Positions 26,302-35,794 of a stretch of DNA of 64,000 nt are shown here, piece by piece. The stretch covers positions 505,392 to 569,391 of the forward strand of contig NZ_JAMXKF010000002.1 in the NCBI RefSeq assembly GCF_024220585.1, in the 5' to 3' direction. Numbering within the stretch: the first letter of the stretch is position 1; the number at the start of each line of letters is the position of its first letter. The DNA is from Dyadobacter diqingensis. GTDB lineage: Bacteria > Bacteroidota > Bacteroidia > Cytophagales > Spirosomataceae. The position numbers and the translations under genes are program-made. Below the pieces are notes generated by a model, which searched no databases, was not told the origin of the DNA, and was given only the letters and a program-made list of their open reading frames with translations.

Positions 26302-29300
26302 ATGAGAAGAAAAATTGTACTATTATGTAGTGCCTTATTGCTATTCGGGGTACTGGAATCGGTACTTGCCCAGGGCCAGAAGGTGAAGGGAAGAGTCGCG
26401 GTCAAATCCGGTAATGAGGCGCTGGTTGGAGCAACCGTAGTAGTAGAAGGCACCACCTATGCCACAATTACTGACGCTTCTGGAAACTATTCGATCGACG
26501 CACAGCCAGGTACGGTACTGGTTGCAAGTTTCATCGGCATGATCAGCCAGAAAGTGACAGTGGGAAGCAAAACCGAGATCAATTTTGATCTTGTAGAATC
26601 TGCCGATAATTTGAACGAAGTGGTGATTGTCGGATACGGAGTACAAAAGAAGAGCGTGGTAACCGGCGCGATTTCGAGCGTAAAAGGTGCCGATCTTGAA
26701 ACGATGCCGATCAGCCGTCTGGAAGAAGCTTTGCAGGGCAGAACCTCGGGGCTTACCATCGCTTCCAACTCAGGCCAGCCGGGCTCAGCCGCAACCGTGC
26801 GTGTACGTGGTGTGACTACACTCAACAATAACAATCCACTTTGGGTAGTTGACGGAGTGGTGGTGGATAACGGTGGCATTGGTTTTCTTAATCAATCCGA
26901 TATCGAATCCATCGAAGTTTTGAAAGATGCGGCTTCACAGGCCATTTATGGTGCCAGAGCGGCAGCAGGGGTTATTTTGGTAACCACAAAAAAAGGAAAA
27001 GCAGGCGGAATCAGAGTTAACTACAACGGTTTCCTCGGAACTTCGGCTCCTGCCCGGAAACTGGATCTGTTGGATGCAACGCAATATGCGACAATCAGAA
27101 ACGAAGCAGCACTGGCAGCTGGTCAGCCCGCGGTGTATGCCAATCCATCATCATTTGGAAAAGGCACTGACTGGCAATCATTGATTTTCAATAACAGTGC
27201 AAAACGTCAGAATCACGAATTAAGTGTCAGTGGTGGTAACGAAAAATCAACGTTTTACCTGTCATTCGGGCAACTGAACCAGGATGGAATTGTAGCAACG
27301 CCGATTTCTAAATATAAAAGAACAAGCATCCGCCTGAACTCTGAACACAAAATTGCGAAGTGGCTTACTTTTGGTCAAAACCTGGGTTACTCCCACGACA
27401 AATCCGTCGGGCTTGGCAACACCAACAGCGAATTTGGCGGTCCGTTAAGTTCAGCGATCAACCTTGACCCGATCACACCGGCGGTGATTACAGATCCTGC
27501 CATTGCCAATGCAGCACCGTATACCAACAAGGGAATTGTGCGTGACGAAAATGGTAATCCCTATGGCATCTCCTCTGCGGTAGGTCAGGAAATGAGCAAT
27601 CCGCTTGCGTATATTAAAACACGGTTAGGCAATTACAGTTGGAGCGACAACATCGTCGGCAATACCTATTTACAGGCTGAGCCGATCAAAGGTCTGGTTT
27701 TGAAAACTACGCTGGGTGGCAAACTTTCTTTCTGGGGTAACGAGAGTTTCACGCCGGTATCCTGGCTGAATGCGGCTTCGGTTACGTCTCAAACCAATTT
27801 CAACAGAAGCAACAACCGCCGCATCGACTATAACCTGGAAAACACGGTTTCTTACACACGCGACTTCGGTCTGCACAATGTGAATGTATTATTGGGCCAG
27901 GGGGCATACAAAGACAATAACACAACGATGACGAGTGTGACCTTCTTTAACGTTCCGGCAGACAATTTCCAAGACGCTTCGCTAAACTTTAAAGTTCCGG
28001 CAGATCAGCGCAGTTCCGACGGCTCTGAAGGCGCGCTGCACACGGTGAGCTCTCTTTTTGCAAGATTAAACTATAACTACAACGAAAAATATCTTGTACA
28101 GGCATTGGTGAGAAGAGACGGCTCCTCACGTTTCGGTGCCAACCATAAGTATGGTGTTTTCCCATCTTTCTCTTTGGGCTGGGTGCTGACACGTGAAAAC
28201 TTTATCCCGACAAACAATGCGCTGAACTTCCTGAAACTGCGCGGAGGTTATGGTGTGGTTGGTAACGACGGAATCGGTGATTTTGCTTACCTGTCAACTA
28301 TCGGAAGCGGCAGAAATTACACCATCGGAAATTCAGGAAGTTACATCATCGGGTATAGCCCCAATGCACCAGCCAACCCCGATTTGAAATGGGAGCAAAC
28401 CAGCCAGACAAACATCGGTATTGACGCGACATTGTTCCAAAACATCAACCTGACCGTTGAGTGGTTCAAAAAAGCGACAAAAGATATCCTGCAAAATCCA
28501 CGTATCCCGGGTTACGTAGGCGCGATCTCAAACCCGGCTGCCAACATTGCCGATATGGAAAACAAAGGGATTGAACTTGAACTGGGCTACCGCAAAAGAA
28601 TCGGACAGGTTGATTTTTCTGTCAACGGAAACGTGTCTTACATCAAAAACAAAGTGACCAACCTAGGAAACGGCGTTGAATATCTGTCGGGTGGTGCAAG
28701 TTTTCAGGGCGCCCCTCCTATCACAAGAACACAGGTTGGTTATGCAATAAACTCGTTTTACGGCTACAAACAAACCGGTATTTTCCAGACTCAGGAAGAA
28801 GTTAATGCCCACGTGAGCAAGGATGGCAAAAAAATACAGCCGAACGCAAAACCGGGAGATTTCCGCTGGGAAGACCTTAATGGTGACGGGACGATCACAG
28901 AAACAGACCGTACGTTCATAGGTAACCCAACCCCAAAATATTCATACGGATTAACAATCAATGTAGGTTACAAAGGTTTTGACCTGGTAATTTTCGGACA
29001 AGGTGTTGCGGGAAATCAGATTTTCCAGGGACTTCGCCGTCTGGATATAGCCAACGCAAACTGGCAGTCTGACGCCCTTAACCGCTGGACCGGCCCGGGT
29101 ACTTCCAACGATTATCCGCGCATTGTAAACGGAGATCCGAACAAGAATTTCCAGAACCCGTCAAGTTTCTACCTTGAAAAAGGAGATTTCTTCAGAATGA
29201 AAACGTTACAGCTGGGTTATTCCCTGCCTACTGCACTGATCAGCAAAATCGCGATGAAAAAAGCACGTATTTATGTGATGAGCCAAAACCTGTTTACACT

Positions 29301-29412
29301 GACAAAATACTCGGGTTATGATCCTGAAATCGGCGGCAGTGTTTTGAGTATCGACAAAGGTATCTATCCTCAGGCTCGCTCATTCATGGTTGGTTTGAAC
29401 ATTGGCTTCTAA
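26302..29412 (+). CDS. SusC/RagA-family TonB-dependent transporter
   Basis: A 1036-residue outer-membrane glycan importer. After the signal peptide (to about VLAQ) comes a carboxypeptidase-D-like beta-sandwich (about 27-105; VKGRVAVKSGNEALVGATVVVEGT). The plug (about 110-230) has EVVIVGYGVQKKSVVTGAISSV and IESIEVLKDAASQAIYGARAAAGVILVTTKKG, and the long barrel ends FMVGLNIGF. SusC works with a SusD lid; its partner gene is immediately downstream. The locus also contains GH30 and GH5 enzymes, so the ligand is probably an oligosaccharide from a beta-glucan. Confidence 0.92.
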   Translation: MRRKIVLLCSALLLFGVLESVLAQGQKVKGRVAVKSGNEALVGATVVVEGTTYATITDASGNYSIDAQPGTVLVASFIGMISQKVTVGSKTEINFDLVESADNLNEVVIVGYGVQKKSVVTGAISSVKGADLETMPISRLEEALQGRTSGLTIASNSGQPGSAATVRVRGVTTLNNNNPLWVVDGVVVDNGGIGFLNQSDIESIEVLKDAASQAIYGARAAAGVILVTTKKGKAGGIRVNYNGFLGTSAPARKLDLLDATQYATIRNEAALAAGQPAVYANPSSFGKGTDWQSLIFNNSAKRQNHELSVSGGNEKSTFYLSFGQLNQDGIVATPISKYKRTSIRLNSEHKIAKWLTFGQNLGYSHDKSVGLGNTNSEFGGPLSSAINLDPITPAVITDPAIANAAPYTNKGIVRDENGNPYGISSAVGQEMSNPLAYIKTRLGNYSWSDNIVGNTYLQAEPIKGLVLKTTLGGKLSFWGNESFTPVSWLNAASVTSQTNFNRSNNRRIDYNLENTVSYTRDFGLHNVNVLLGQGAYKDNNTTMTSVTFFNVPADNFQDASLNFKVPADQRSSDGSEGALHTVSSLFARLNYNYNEKYLVQALVRRDGSSRFGANHKYGVFPSFSLGWVLTRENFIPTNNALNFLKLRGGYGVVGNDGIGDFAYLSTIGSGRNYTIGNSGSYIIGYSPNAPANPDLKWEQTSQTNIGIDATLFQNINLTVEWFKKATKDILQNPRIPGYVGAISNPAANIADMENKGIELELGYRKRIGQVDFSVNGNVSYIKNKVTNLGNGVEYLSGGASFQGAPPITRTQVGYAINSFYGYKQTGIFQTQEEVNAHVSKDGKKIQPNAKPGDFRWEDLNGDGTITETDRTFIGNPTPKYSYGLTINVGYKGFDLVIFGQGVAGNQIFQGLRRLDIANANWQSDALNRWTGPGTSNDYPRIVNGDPNKNFQNPSSFYLEKGDFFRMKTLQLGYSLPTALISKIAMKKARIYVMSQNLFTLTKYSGYDPEIGGSVLSIDKGIYPQARSFMVGLNIGF

Positions 29413-29428
29413 TATTGTTAATAAGAAA

Positions 29429-30958
29429 ATGATGAAAATTAAATATAGCAAAAACCTTATTATTCTGGCAATTACAGCCGGAATGCAACTTTCCTGCTCC
29501 GAGAGTTTCCTGGAAGTTAAACCCAAAGGACTAAATCTGGAAGCAAATTATTACCGCAACCAGGAAGAAGCTTTTAACGGTATTGTGGCCGCTTACGACG
29601 TAGTAGGCTGGCAGGGCAACGGCTACGTAACCACGATTGCAACCATGAACGCGGCTTCCGATGATCATTTTGCAGGCGGTGGCGGTCCGAGTGACATCAT
29701 GGATTTTCAGGTGATATCCAACTACACGCTTAATCCAACAACCGGTCCGCAGGGCGAACTATGGAGAAAAGGATTTTCAGGTGTGTTCCGCGCCAACTCC
29801 ATTTTGCAAAAACTTCCGAACGTTCCTATGGACGAAACGCTTAAAAAGAGATATACGGCAGAGGCCAAATTCCTCCGCGGTTATTTCTACTTCGAGCTCG
29901 TGCGTCTCTTTAAAAATGTTCCTCTGTTCACGGTTCCGGTAGAAACTAGCGCGATGTATGACGTGTTGCAGGCTACTCCGGAAGAAGTTTATGCTCAAAT
30001 CGAGAAGGACCTTACCGAATCCATTGCAGATCTTCCTGTGACGATCAATACGGCAACCGAAGGCGGACGTGCGGGCCAGGGAGCAGCACACGCGATTTTG
30101 GGAAAGGTTTATTTATACCAGAAGAAATTTGCACAAGCGGCCCAGGAGCTTGCAAAAGTGAACGGAACACCAGGCGGGACAAATGCTTACGGGTACAAAC
30201 TTTTGCCTAACTTCTCCGACCTGTTCAAAACAAGCAATAAATTCAACAATGAGTCTATTTTTGAGATTTCTTACACCAACACGTCTGCCGGAACATGGAG
30301 CTGCGTTTCCTGCACCGAAGGAAATATCATGAACATCATCACGGGGCCTCGTGGTTATAACCGCAAATCAACAACGGCACCGGATTATGTGTCGGGATGG
30401 AGCTTTTTACCTGTAACACCTGATTTGTTCAACGCAATCCACTTCGATCCGCGTAACCAGGCGACCATCGCCAACCTTGACAGCCTTGAAAAAGCTGGTC
30501 TGGTGACCTACGAAAAAGGATATCAGAACACCGGTTACTTCCTTGAAAAATTTGCAGGGAGAACCTCAAACCGCTGGACAGGAGCCGGAACGCCGGAGTT
30601 GAACTTCCCGCAAAATATGTACGATACCCGTCTGGCCGATACTTATCTGCTTGAAGCAGAAGCGTTGGTACGCGGAAGCGGGGATTTGAGCAGAGCAGCA
30701 GCCTTGCTTAACGCAGTCCGCGCCCGTGTTGGCCTGAAACCCGTTGAAGCAACTTTTGAAAATATCAAAAAGGAAAGACGTCTTGAACTTGCCGGTGAAG
30801 GCCACCGCTGGATGGATCTTGTTCGCTGGGGTGATGCGCCGACGGTGCTAAAATCCAAAGGATTTGTTGCCGGCAAAAATGAAATCCTGCCGATTCCGCT
30901 CCTGGAAATGGAAAACACCAAAATCCAGCAAAGCAAAGAATGGGGAGGAACGAAATAA
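29429..30958 (+). CDS. SusD/RagB-family surface glycan-binding lipoprotein
   Basis: A 509-residue lipoprotein (lipobox MQLSC) of the SusD family, which caps the SusC channel and binds glycans at the cell surface. Features are SCSESFLEVKPKG after the lipid site, TPR-like helices (ILQKLPN, AEAKFLRGYFYFELVRLFKNVPLF) and the closing RRLELAGEGHRWMDLVRWG, with NEILPIPLLEM at the end. The frame opens at a TTG within the SusC stop region, but the ATG at 29429 (or 29432) gives the correct signal peptide. Only 16 bp separate it from SusC. Confidence 0.9.
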   Translation: MMKIKYSKNLIILAITAGMQLSCSESFLEVKPKGLNLEANYYRNQEEAFNGIVAAYDVVGWQGNGYVTTIATMNAASDDHFAGGGGPSDIMDFQVISNYTLNPTTGPQGELWRKGFSGVFRANSILQKLPNVPMDETLKKRYTAEAKFLRGYFYFELVRLFKNVPLFTVPVETSAMYDVLQATPEEVYAQIEKDLTESIADLPVTINTATEGGRAGQGAAHAILGKVYLYQKKFAQAAQELAKVNGTPGGTNAYGYKLLPNFSDLFKTSNKFNNESIFEISYTNTSAGTWSCVSCTEGNIMNIITGPRGYNRKSTTAPDYVSGWSFLPVTPDLFNAIHFDPRNQATIANLDSLEKAGLVTYEKGYQNTGYFLEKFAGRTSNRWTGAGTPELNFPQNMYDTRLADTYLLEAEALVRGSGDLSRAAALLNAVRARVGLKPVEATFENIKKERRLELAGEGHRWMDLVRWGDAPTVLKSKGFVAGKNEILPIPLLEMENTKIQQSKEWGGTK

Positions 30959-30960
30959 CT

Positions 30961-31107
30961 TCGGCGGTCAGCTTTCGGCAGTCGGCTTTCCGCAATTGAC
31001 AGTCCAAAGTCAATGCTCCGCAATCAATCGGCAATAGTCATGGTCAATCGTCATTCGTCAATGGTCAATCGCCACACCCTTACCCGATTGCCGACAGCCG
31101 ACAGCCA
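30961..31107. repeat. 7-bp-periodic GTC-rich repeat array
   Basis: About 16 consecutive heptads such as CGGTCAG, CAGTCGG, CAGTCCA, AAGTCAA, TAGTCAT, GGTCAAT and CGTCAAT keep GTC (or ATC) in register, with one 1-bp phase slip. The distal end (TTGCCGA, CAGCCGA, CAGCCAA) is the complement of the proximal type, so the array can fold back on itself. It lies between the SusD stop and the convergent regulator. It is not a CRISPR array. Confidence 0.6.
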
Positions 31108-31135
31108 AAAGTATTATTAACCTAACATCCTGAAC

Positions 31136-31168
31136 AAAAGCCCGGAACCTTTATTGGTCCGGGCTTTT
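31136..31168. terminator. Bidirectional terminator overlapping a stop codon
   Basis: AAAAGCCCGG on the left pairs with CCGGGCTTTT on the right, extended by ACC/GGT with one bulge. The right arm lies inside the last codons of the regulator gene (stop TAA at 31151-31153, minus strand). It would serve both SusD and the regulator. Confidence 0.75.
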
Positions 31169-34090
31169 ATCTTTTGATTCGTCGACATGAAATCCAAGAA
31201 AGTAATTGAACATATTGATTTCTGTCGGTAGCTGCAATTTTTTACGCAAACGATAACGGCTTACCTCAACCCCGCGCAGCGAAATATTCATCAGCTGAGC
31301 AATTTCCTTGCTCGAAAGGTTCATCCGGAGATAAGCACTCATTTTCAATTCAGTGGCCGTAAGGTTTGGGTATTTTTCTTTCAAAGAAATCAGGAAATTA
31401 CTGTGGACGCTATCAAAATGTTTTGAAAATTGTCCCCAGTCTTTATCTACCTTATTTTCCTCACTCACCACCTTGATCATCTTTTTGACTTCCTCGCTCA
31501 CCTGTTCGTCTTCTGAGTTTTTAAGGATTCGCGTCAGGTCAGTTTTCAGCTTTGACAGAAGTTCTGATTTCTGAACAAGGTGCATCGCCGAAGTCGCCAG
31601 ATCCGTGTTTTTATGCGTTATTTCTGCTTCCAGTTTTTCATTGTTCAATTTAATAATCTCCTTCTCGCTCTTTTCAATTTCCAGCTGGTGAAGATATTGA
31701 AGTCTTTTTTGCTCCTGCTGGTACTTTTGCTGCTGCGCGGCAAACCGTTTTTCCTGCCATAAATAATAGACATAACCGAGTGCCAATAGCATGAGCCCGT
31801 AAACCATGTAAGCCCACATGCTCTGATACCAGGGAGGCAAAACAATCAAATGATAAGCAGATACGGCGGACTCATTACCAAAATTATTTCTGGCCTTCAC
31901 CTGAAAAACATAAGTCCCGGCAGGCAGGTTTGTATATTCCTTTTCTCCCTTGCCCGACCAGCCCGACCAGGCATGATCAAAACCCTGAAGAAAATAAGCG
32001 TATTCAATGTTGGACTGCTGGCTGTACAAAGCCGAAGAAAATTCAAAACGAAGTGAATTCAGGCCATAATCGATACGGAGCTCCTGCTTATCCGACTGCT
32101 TTTTCACTTCATTTACTTCTCCGAAATATCCACCGAAAAGCAGCGAATCCGAATTTCCGATGGCCCTGACCGTCCTAATCCGAACTTCCAGATTGTTTTT
32201 GTTCTGTTTATATTTTTCAAAATTGATATGATAAAAGCCCCTTTCCGCCCCCAACAGAATGTTATTCTTATCAATCGGATGAATGTACTCGAAGCCGGAA
32301 ACCAGTTTATGATTCAATTCAGGAATGTAAGTAATCCGTGGTTTGACTCCCGTTATATCGACCACCCCCAGCTGTTTATCCCGCACAAACCATATATTGC
32401 CCGCCTGGTCCTCTTTCAGATGTGAAACCCAGATCCCTTTGAAGATATTTTTGTAAAAAACGGATTCGCGAAAACGATCGCTCTGCTCATCGTATTCATA
32501 AATACCTTTTTCCGTCGTAACCAGTACCTTATTTTTTATCTTGTATATAAACTTGTTATTGAGCGATAAGGGTAAGCCGTCTTTGGCAGAATACAACCGT
32601 GAAGTGCCCTTTTCTTTACCATCCGTTGTGATTTTAAAAACACCGCGGTAAGGATGGGATGTCCAGATCACGTGCTCATCTCTTGCATCTGTGCACAAAA
32701 AACGGGCCGCAATGTCAAAATTGGCCACATGCCCAGACTGACGAAAACTTCCGTTCTCATATTTCAGAAAATCGATACCGTTATAGGTTCCTACGGCTAC
32801 ATGAGATACGGGGAAAATCCTCGACAAAGGCAAAAATCCCCAAAAGCCGTTACGTTTTATGATCGGTTTAGCCAATGCGCCTTCAATCTGAAAAATCCCG
32901 TCGTGGTGCGCCATCAGCAGCTTGCCATTGATTTCCGACAAGCCCCATACCTGCCCGTTGGAATTCTGAACAAAGGAAAAATCACCTTTCACCAGACTCA
33001 GATCATCAAATTTACCAACCCCAGCGTAAAACAAACCGATGGATGTCCCGATATATAACCTGTTTTCAAAAATTGCAGAAGCATATCCCCCGCCCTCTTT
33101 GGACATCGCCGGATACACATTTTTAATCGCATTGCTGTTGGCAATAAAATCAATTCCACTATCAAGCCCAAGCCACAAATTCCGGTCCTTATCCCGAAAA
33201 ACACTCAGGACATTATTGTTTTGCAGCCCGTCCGCTTTATTGAAACGGTAAACAAAATCACCCTTGTTATTGATCGTATAACAGCCGCCCTGCTGCGTAC
33301 ACAAGGCTATCAGGTCATCGCTGACGCGCGTCGCGGTGTAAATTCTCTCCTTCGTAATTTTACTGATAAAGGCTGATTCCAGTTTGGCAACTTTATCCTC
33401 TCCCAAAATATAAATGCCATGATCCAGCGTCACCAGCAAGGAGGTATTTTTTCCGTAAGGGACAATCGCAGTCCCAAGATAATCAGCCGGAAGTAGATTC
33501 TGACCGGGTAAAACTTCCCATCTTCCGTTATTAAACTTTAAAAGTCCGCTGCTCGCATCCTGGGCAATCAGTAATTTGCCGTTTGCACCCATGTACCGCC
33601 AGGTAGAATTTGGATTATAGGTTGTGATGGTGTTGTTTTCATAAAGGAAAATCCGGTTCGAAGCCCTGAAAAATATTTTCCCGTCCAGTTCCACGACATT
33701 CCAGACATCGGCGAAACCTTCGTCTTTTTTCTGTACCAGTTTTTTTAGTGAAACATAAACCAGCGTACCGCTGTCGTCCGGGGAAAAATACCCGAACTCG
33801 TTTTCCGCACCGATATAAATCCGATTGTCCGTACCCATTTCAAGCGACCGGATTTTGGTTTTATTGGGTAACGGATATACCCGCCAGTATATACCATCGA
33901 AGGTTAAAAGACCTTCATTGTTGGCAAAATACATGATCCCGTTCTTGTCCTGACGAATTGCCCAGTTCTGAGTTCCGCCTTTATAATGTTGTTTTGTGTA
34001 ATTTACAACTTCGGGAAGACCGATCGAATTCTGCCCTGAAACGAGATTCACCGACAGGATAAAAACAAATAAAAAAATTACACTTCTCAT
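31151..34090 (-). CDS. Membrane one-component regulator: propeller, Y_Y_Y, TM, LuxR-type HTH
   Basis: A 979-residue sensor-regulator without kinase or receiver domains. The order is: signal peptide (MRSVIFLFVFILSVNLVSGQ), periplasmic beta-propeller repeats (about 30-680; NVLSVFRDKDRNLWLGLDSG, ADVWNVVELDGKIFF), a Y_Y_Y domain (about 690-790; FDHAWSGWSGKGEKEY, LPAGTYVFQVKARN), one TM helix (MWAYMVYGLMLLALGYVYYL), a coiled coil, and a LuxR/GerE-like HTH (LTATELKMSAYLRMNLSSKEIAQLMNISLRGVEVSR). The frame is open to 34270, but the ATG at 34090 precedes the signal peptide. Its position between SusCD and GH30 points to glycan-responsive control of this locus. Confidence 0.85.
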   Translation of the reverse strand: MRSVIFLFVFILSVNLVSGQNSIGLPEVVNYTKQHYKGGTQNWAIRQDKNGIMYFANNEGLLTFDGIYWRVYPLPNKTKIRSLEMGTDNRIYIGAENEFGYFSPDDSGTLVYVSLKKLVQKKDEGFADVWNVVELDGKIFFRASNRIFLYENNTITTYNPNSTWRYMGANGKLLIAQDASSGLLKFNNGRWEVLPGQNLLPADYLGTAIVPYGKNTSLLVTLDHGIYILGEDKVAKLESAFISKITKERIYTATRVSDDLIALCTQQGGCYTINNKGDFVYRFNKADGLQNNNVLSVFRDKDRNLWLGLDSGIDFIANSNAIKNVYPAMSKEGGGYASAIFENRLYIGTSIGLFYAGVGKFDDLSLVKGDFSFVQNSNGQVWGLSEINGKLLMAHHDGIFQIEGALAKPIIKRNGFWGFLPLSRIFPVSHVAVGTYNGIDFLKYENGSFRQSGHVANFDIAARFLCTDARDEHVIWTSHPYRGVFKITTDGKEKGTSRLYSAKDGLPLSLNNKFIYKIKNKVLVTTEKGIYEYDEQSDRFRESVFYKNIFKGIWVSHLKEDQAGNIWFVRDKQLGVVDITGVKPRITYIPELNHKLVSGFEYIHPIDKNNILLGAERGFYHINFEKYKQNKNNLEVRIRTVRAIGNSDSLLFGGYFGEVNEVKKQSDKQELRIDYGLNSLRFEFSSALYSQQSNIEYAYFLQGFDHAWSGWSGKGEKEYTNLPAGTYVFQVKARNNFGNESAVSAYHLIVLPPWYQSMWAYMVYGLMLLALGYVYYLWQEKRFAAQQQKYQQEQKRLQYLHQLEIEKSEKEIIKLNNEKLEAEITHKNTDLATSAMHLVQKSELLSKLKTDLTRILKNSEDEQVSEEVKKMIKVVSEENKVDKDWGQFSKHFDSVHSNFLISLKEKYPNLTATELKMSAYLRMNLSSKEIAQLMNISLRGVEVSRYRLRKKLQLPTEINMFNYFLGFHVDESKDKSPDQ

Positions 34091-34126
34091 TCTTGGCAAT
34101 TGTTGTAGTCTCAATGATGGAATGAC

Positions 34127-34232
34127 GTAGTGATGCAGTGCTTTAATGCCTTTAATATGCAATGTATTGGGTGTTGTAGTAATAATGTAGTAGTAGCTAA
34201 TTAGTTCACCTGTGCAGGTCCGCTTACCTTTG
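34127..34232 (+). promoter_or_regulatory. Divergent control region with GTAGTAAT repeats and GH30 promoter
   Basis: GTAGTAATAATGTAGTAGTAG (34176-34196), CTAAT (34197) and TACCTTTG (34225-34232) repeat the layout of the SusC promoter, with CTAAT-to-TACCTTTG distances of 28 here and 30 there. A degenerate copy, GTAGTGATGCAG, lies at 34127-34138, nearer the regulator start, and might serve autoregulation. Confidence 0.6.
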
Positions 34233-34329
34233 GAGTCGCAATATATTACATTATTTTCGAAGTTTGTCACTATTAATTTTCTGCGCTAAACGCGTCATTT
34301 CAACACATTCACGAAAAAAATACGCCATT

Positions 34330-35742
34330 ATGAATAACCGCTACGCGAGTTTGAAATTACTATTCCTAACCCTTTCTCTTTTCAGTTTTAATTTTTGTAA
34401 TGCCCAGTCTCAAAAAGGAATTTCGTTCTGGCTCACCAACACGGACGGATCGGCTTTATTTGAGAAGCAAAAAACAGGTCCTGTGTTTGTTAAAAAAGCA
34501 GATGCAGGGCTTGTTATTGAAATTAACGAGAAAGAAAAATATCAGCAGATCGACGGATTTGGCTTCACCTTGACTGGCGGAAGTGCCTCACACCTTATTA
34601 AGATGCGCGCACAAAGCAGAGCTGCACTTTTGAAAGAGCTCTTTTCCGTCGAAGGGAATAATATAGGGATCAGTTATCTGCGCGTGAGCATCGGTGCTTC
34701 CGATTTGAATGAGACCGTTTTTTCATACAACGATTTACCCGGCGGACAAACCGATACTGACCTCAAACAATTTGATCTGGGACCGGACAAAAAAGATGTG
34801 ATCCCGGTCCTGAGGGAAATTCTGGCTATAAATTCCAAGATTAAAATCCTTGGTTCGCCATGGTCTCCGCCCGTCTGGATGAAAGATAATAACGATACAC
34901 GAGGCGGCAGCCTGAAACCCGAGTTTTATGGAGCTTATGCAAACTATCTTGTCCGTTACATTCAGGAGATGAAAAAAGAAGGCATCCGGATTGACGCTAT
35001 CACCGTTCAGAACGAACCACTGCATCCGGGAAACAATCCAAGTTTACTGATGCTGGCAAAAGATCAGGCAGTATTTGTAAAAAATAACCTGGGACCGGCA
35101 TTTAAATCTGCGGAAATTGATACAAAAATTATCATCTACGACCACAACGCCGACAGGCCCGATTATCCGATTTCGATTCTCGATGACCCGGAAGCAAAAA
35201 AGTACATCGACGGTTCTGCGTTTCACTTGTATGGGGGGAAAATTGAAGCCCTTTCAGAAGTACACAAGGCGCATCCCGATAAAAATCTTTATTTCACGGA
35301 GCAATGGATGGGAGGACCGGGGAATCTGGCGAAAGACTTTCCTGATCACATCAAGAAGCTGACCATAGGCTCGACACGCAACTGGAGCCGGACAGTGCTT
35401 GAATGGAATTTGTCCTCAGATCCTGAATACAAACCTTTTACAGATCGCGGCGGGTGCAACAAATGTCTGGGCGGAATTACGATTGATCAGGATCAGGTTA
35501 CGCGCAACCCGGCTTATTATGTGGTTGCTCATGCTTCCAAATTTGTCCGTCCGGGTTCTGTCAGAATCGCCTCGAACTATCTTGATAAGCTCCCAAATGT
35601 GGCCTTTAAAACACCGGATGGCAAAAAGGTATTGATCGTATTGAATGATACAGATACCACACAAAGTTTCACGTTCAGGGACGGTAAAAAGGTTGCCGGA
35701 TCAACATTGAAGCCCGGCTCTGTGGGCACTTATGTCTGGTAA
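34330..35742 (+). CDS. GH30-family glycoside hydrolase
   Basis: A 470-residue exported enzyme (signal peptide to about FCNAQ) with a GH30 barrel plus side beta domain. YQQIDGFGFTLTGGSASHL is the N-terminal signature, the acid/base Glu is in TVQNEP and the nucleophile Glu is in LYFTEQWMGG; SPWSPPVWMK is also typical. GH30 contains glucosylceramidases, endo-beta-1,6-glucanases and xylanases; this architecture best fits a beta-1,6-glucanase or glucosylceramidase-like group, without certainty. The ATG at 34330 precedes the signal peptide. It is followed 52 bp later by a GH5 gene, probably in one operon. Confidence 0.88.
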   Translation: MNNRYASLKLLFLTLSLFSFNFCNAQSQKGISFWLTNTDGSALFEKQKTGPVFVKKADAGLVIEINEKEKYQQIDGFGFTLTGGSASHLIKMRAQSRAALLKELFSVEGNNIGISYLRVSIGASDLNETVFSYNDLPGGQTDTDLKQFDLGPDKKDVIPVLREILAINSKIKILGSPWSPPVWMKDNNDTRGGSLKPEFYGAYANYLVRYIQEMKKEGIRIDAITVQNEPLHPGNNPSLLMLAKDQAVFVKNNLGPAFKSAEIDTKIIIYDHNADRPDYPISILDDPEAKKYIDGSAFHLYGGKIEALSEVHKAHPDKNLYFTEQWMGGPGNLAKDFPDHIKKLTIGSTRNWSRTVLEWNLSSDPEYKPFTDRGGCNKCLGGITIDQDQVTRNPAYYVVAHASKFVRPGSVRIASNYLDKLPNVAFKTPDGKKVLIVLNDTDTTQSFTFRDGKKVAGSTLKPGSVGTYVW

Positions 35743-35794
35743 AATTCCATTAATCGTCACCTCTTATAAACTTTTTAGCGCCCAATTGACATTC

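Noticed and set aside
30961..31107. Possible CRISPR array
   Set aside because: Period is 7 bp, units are degenerate, there are no unique spacers of 30-40 bp and no cas genes.
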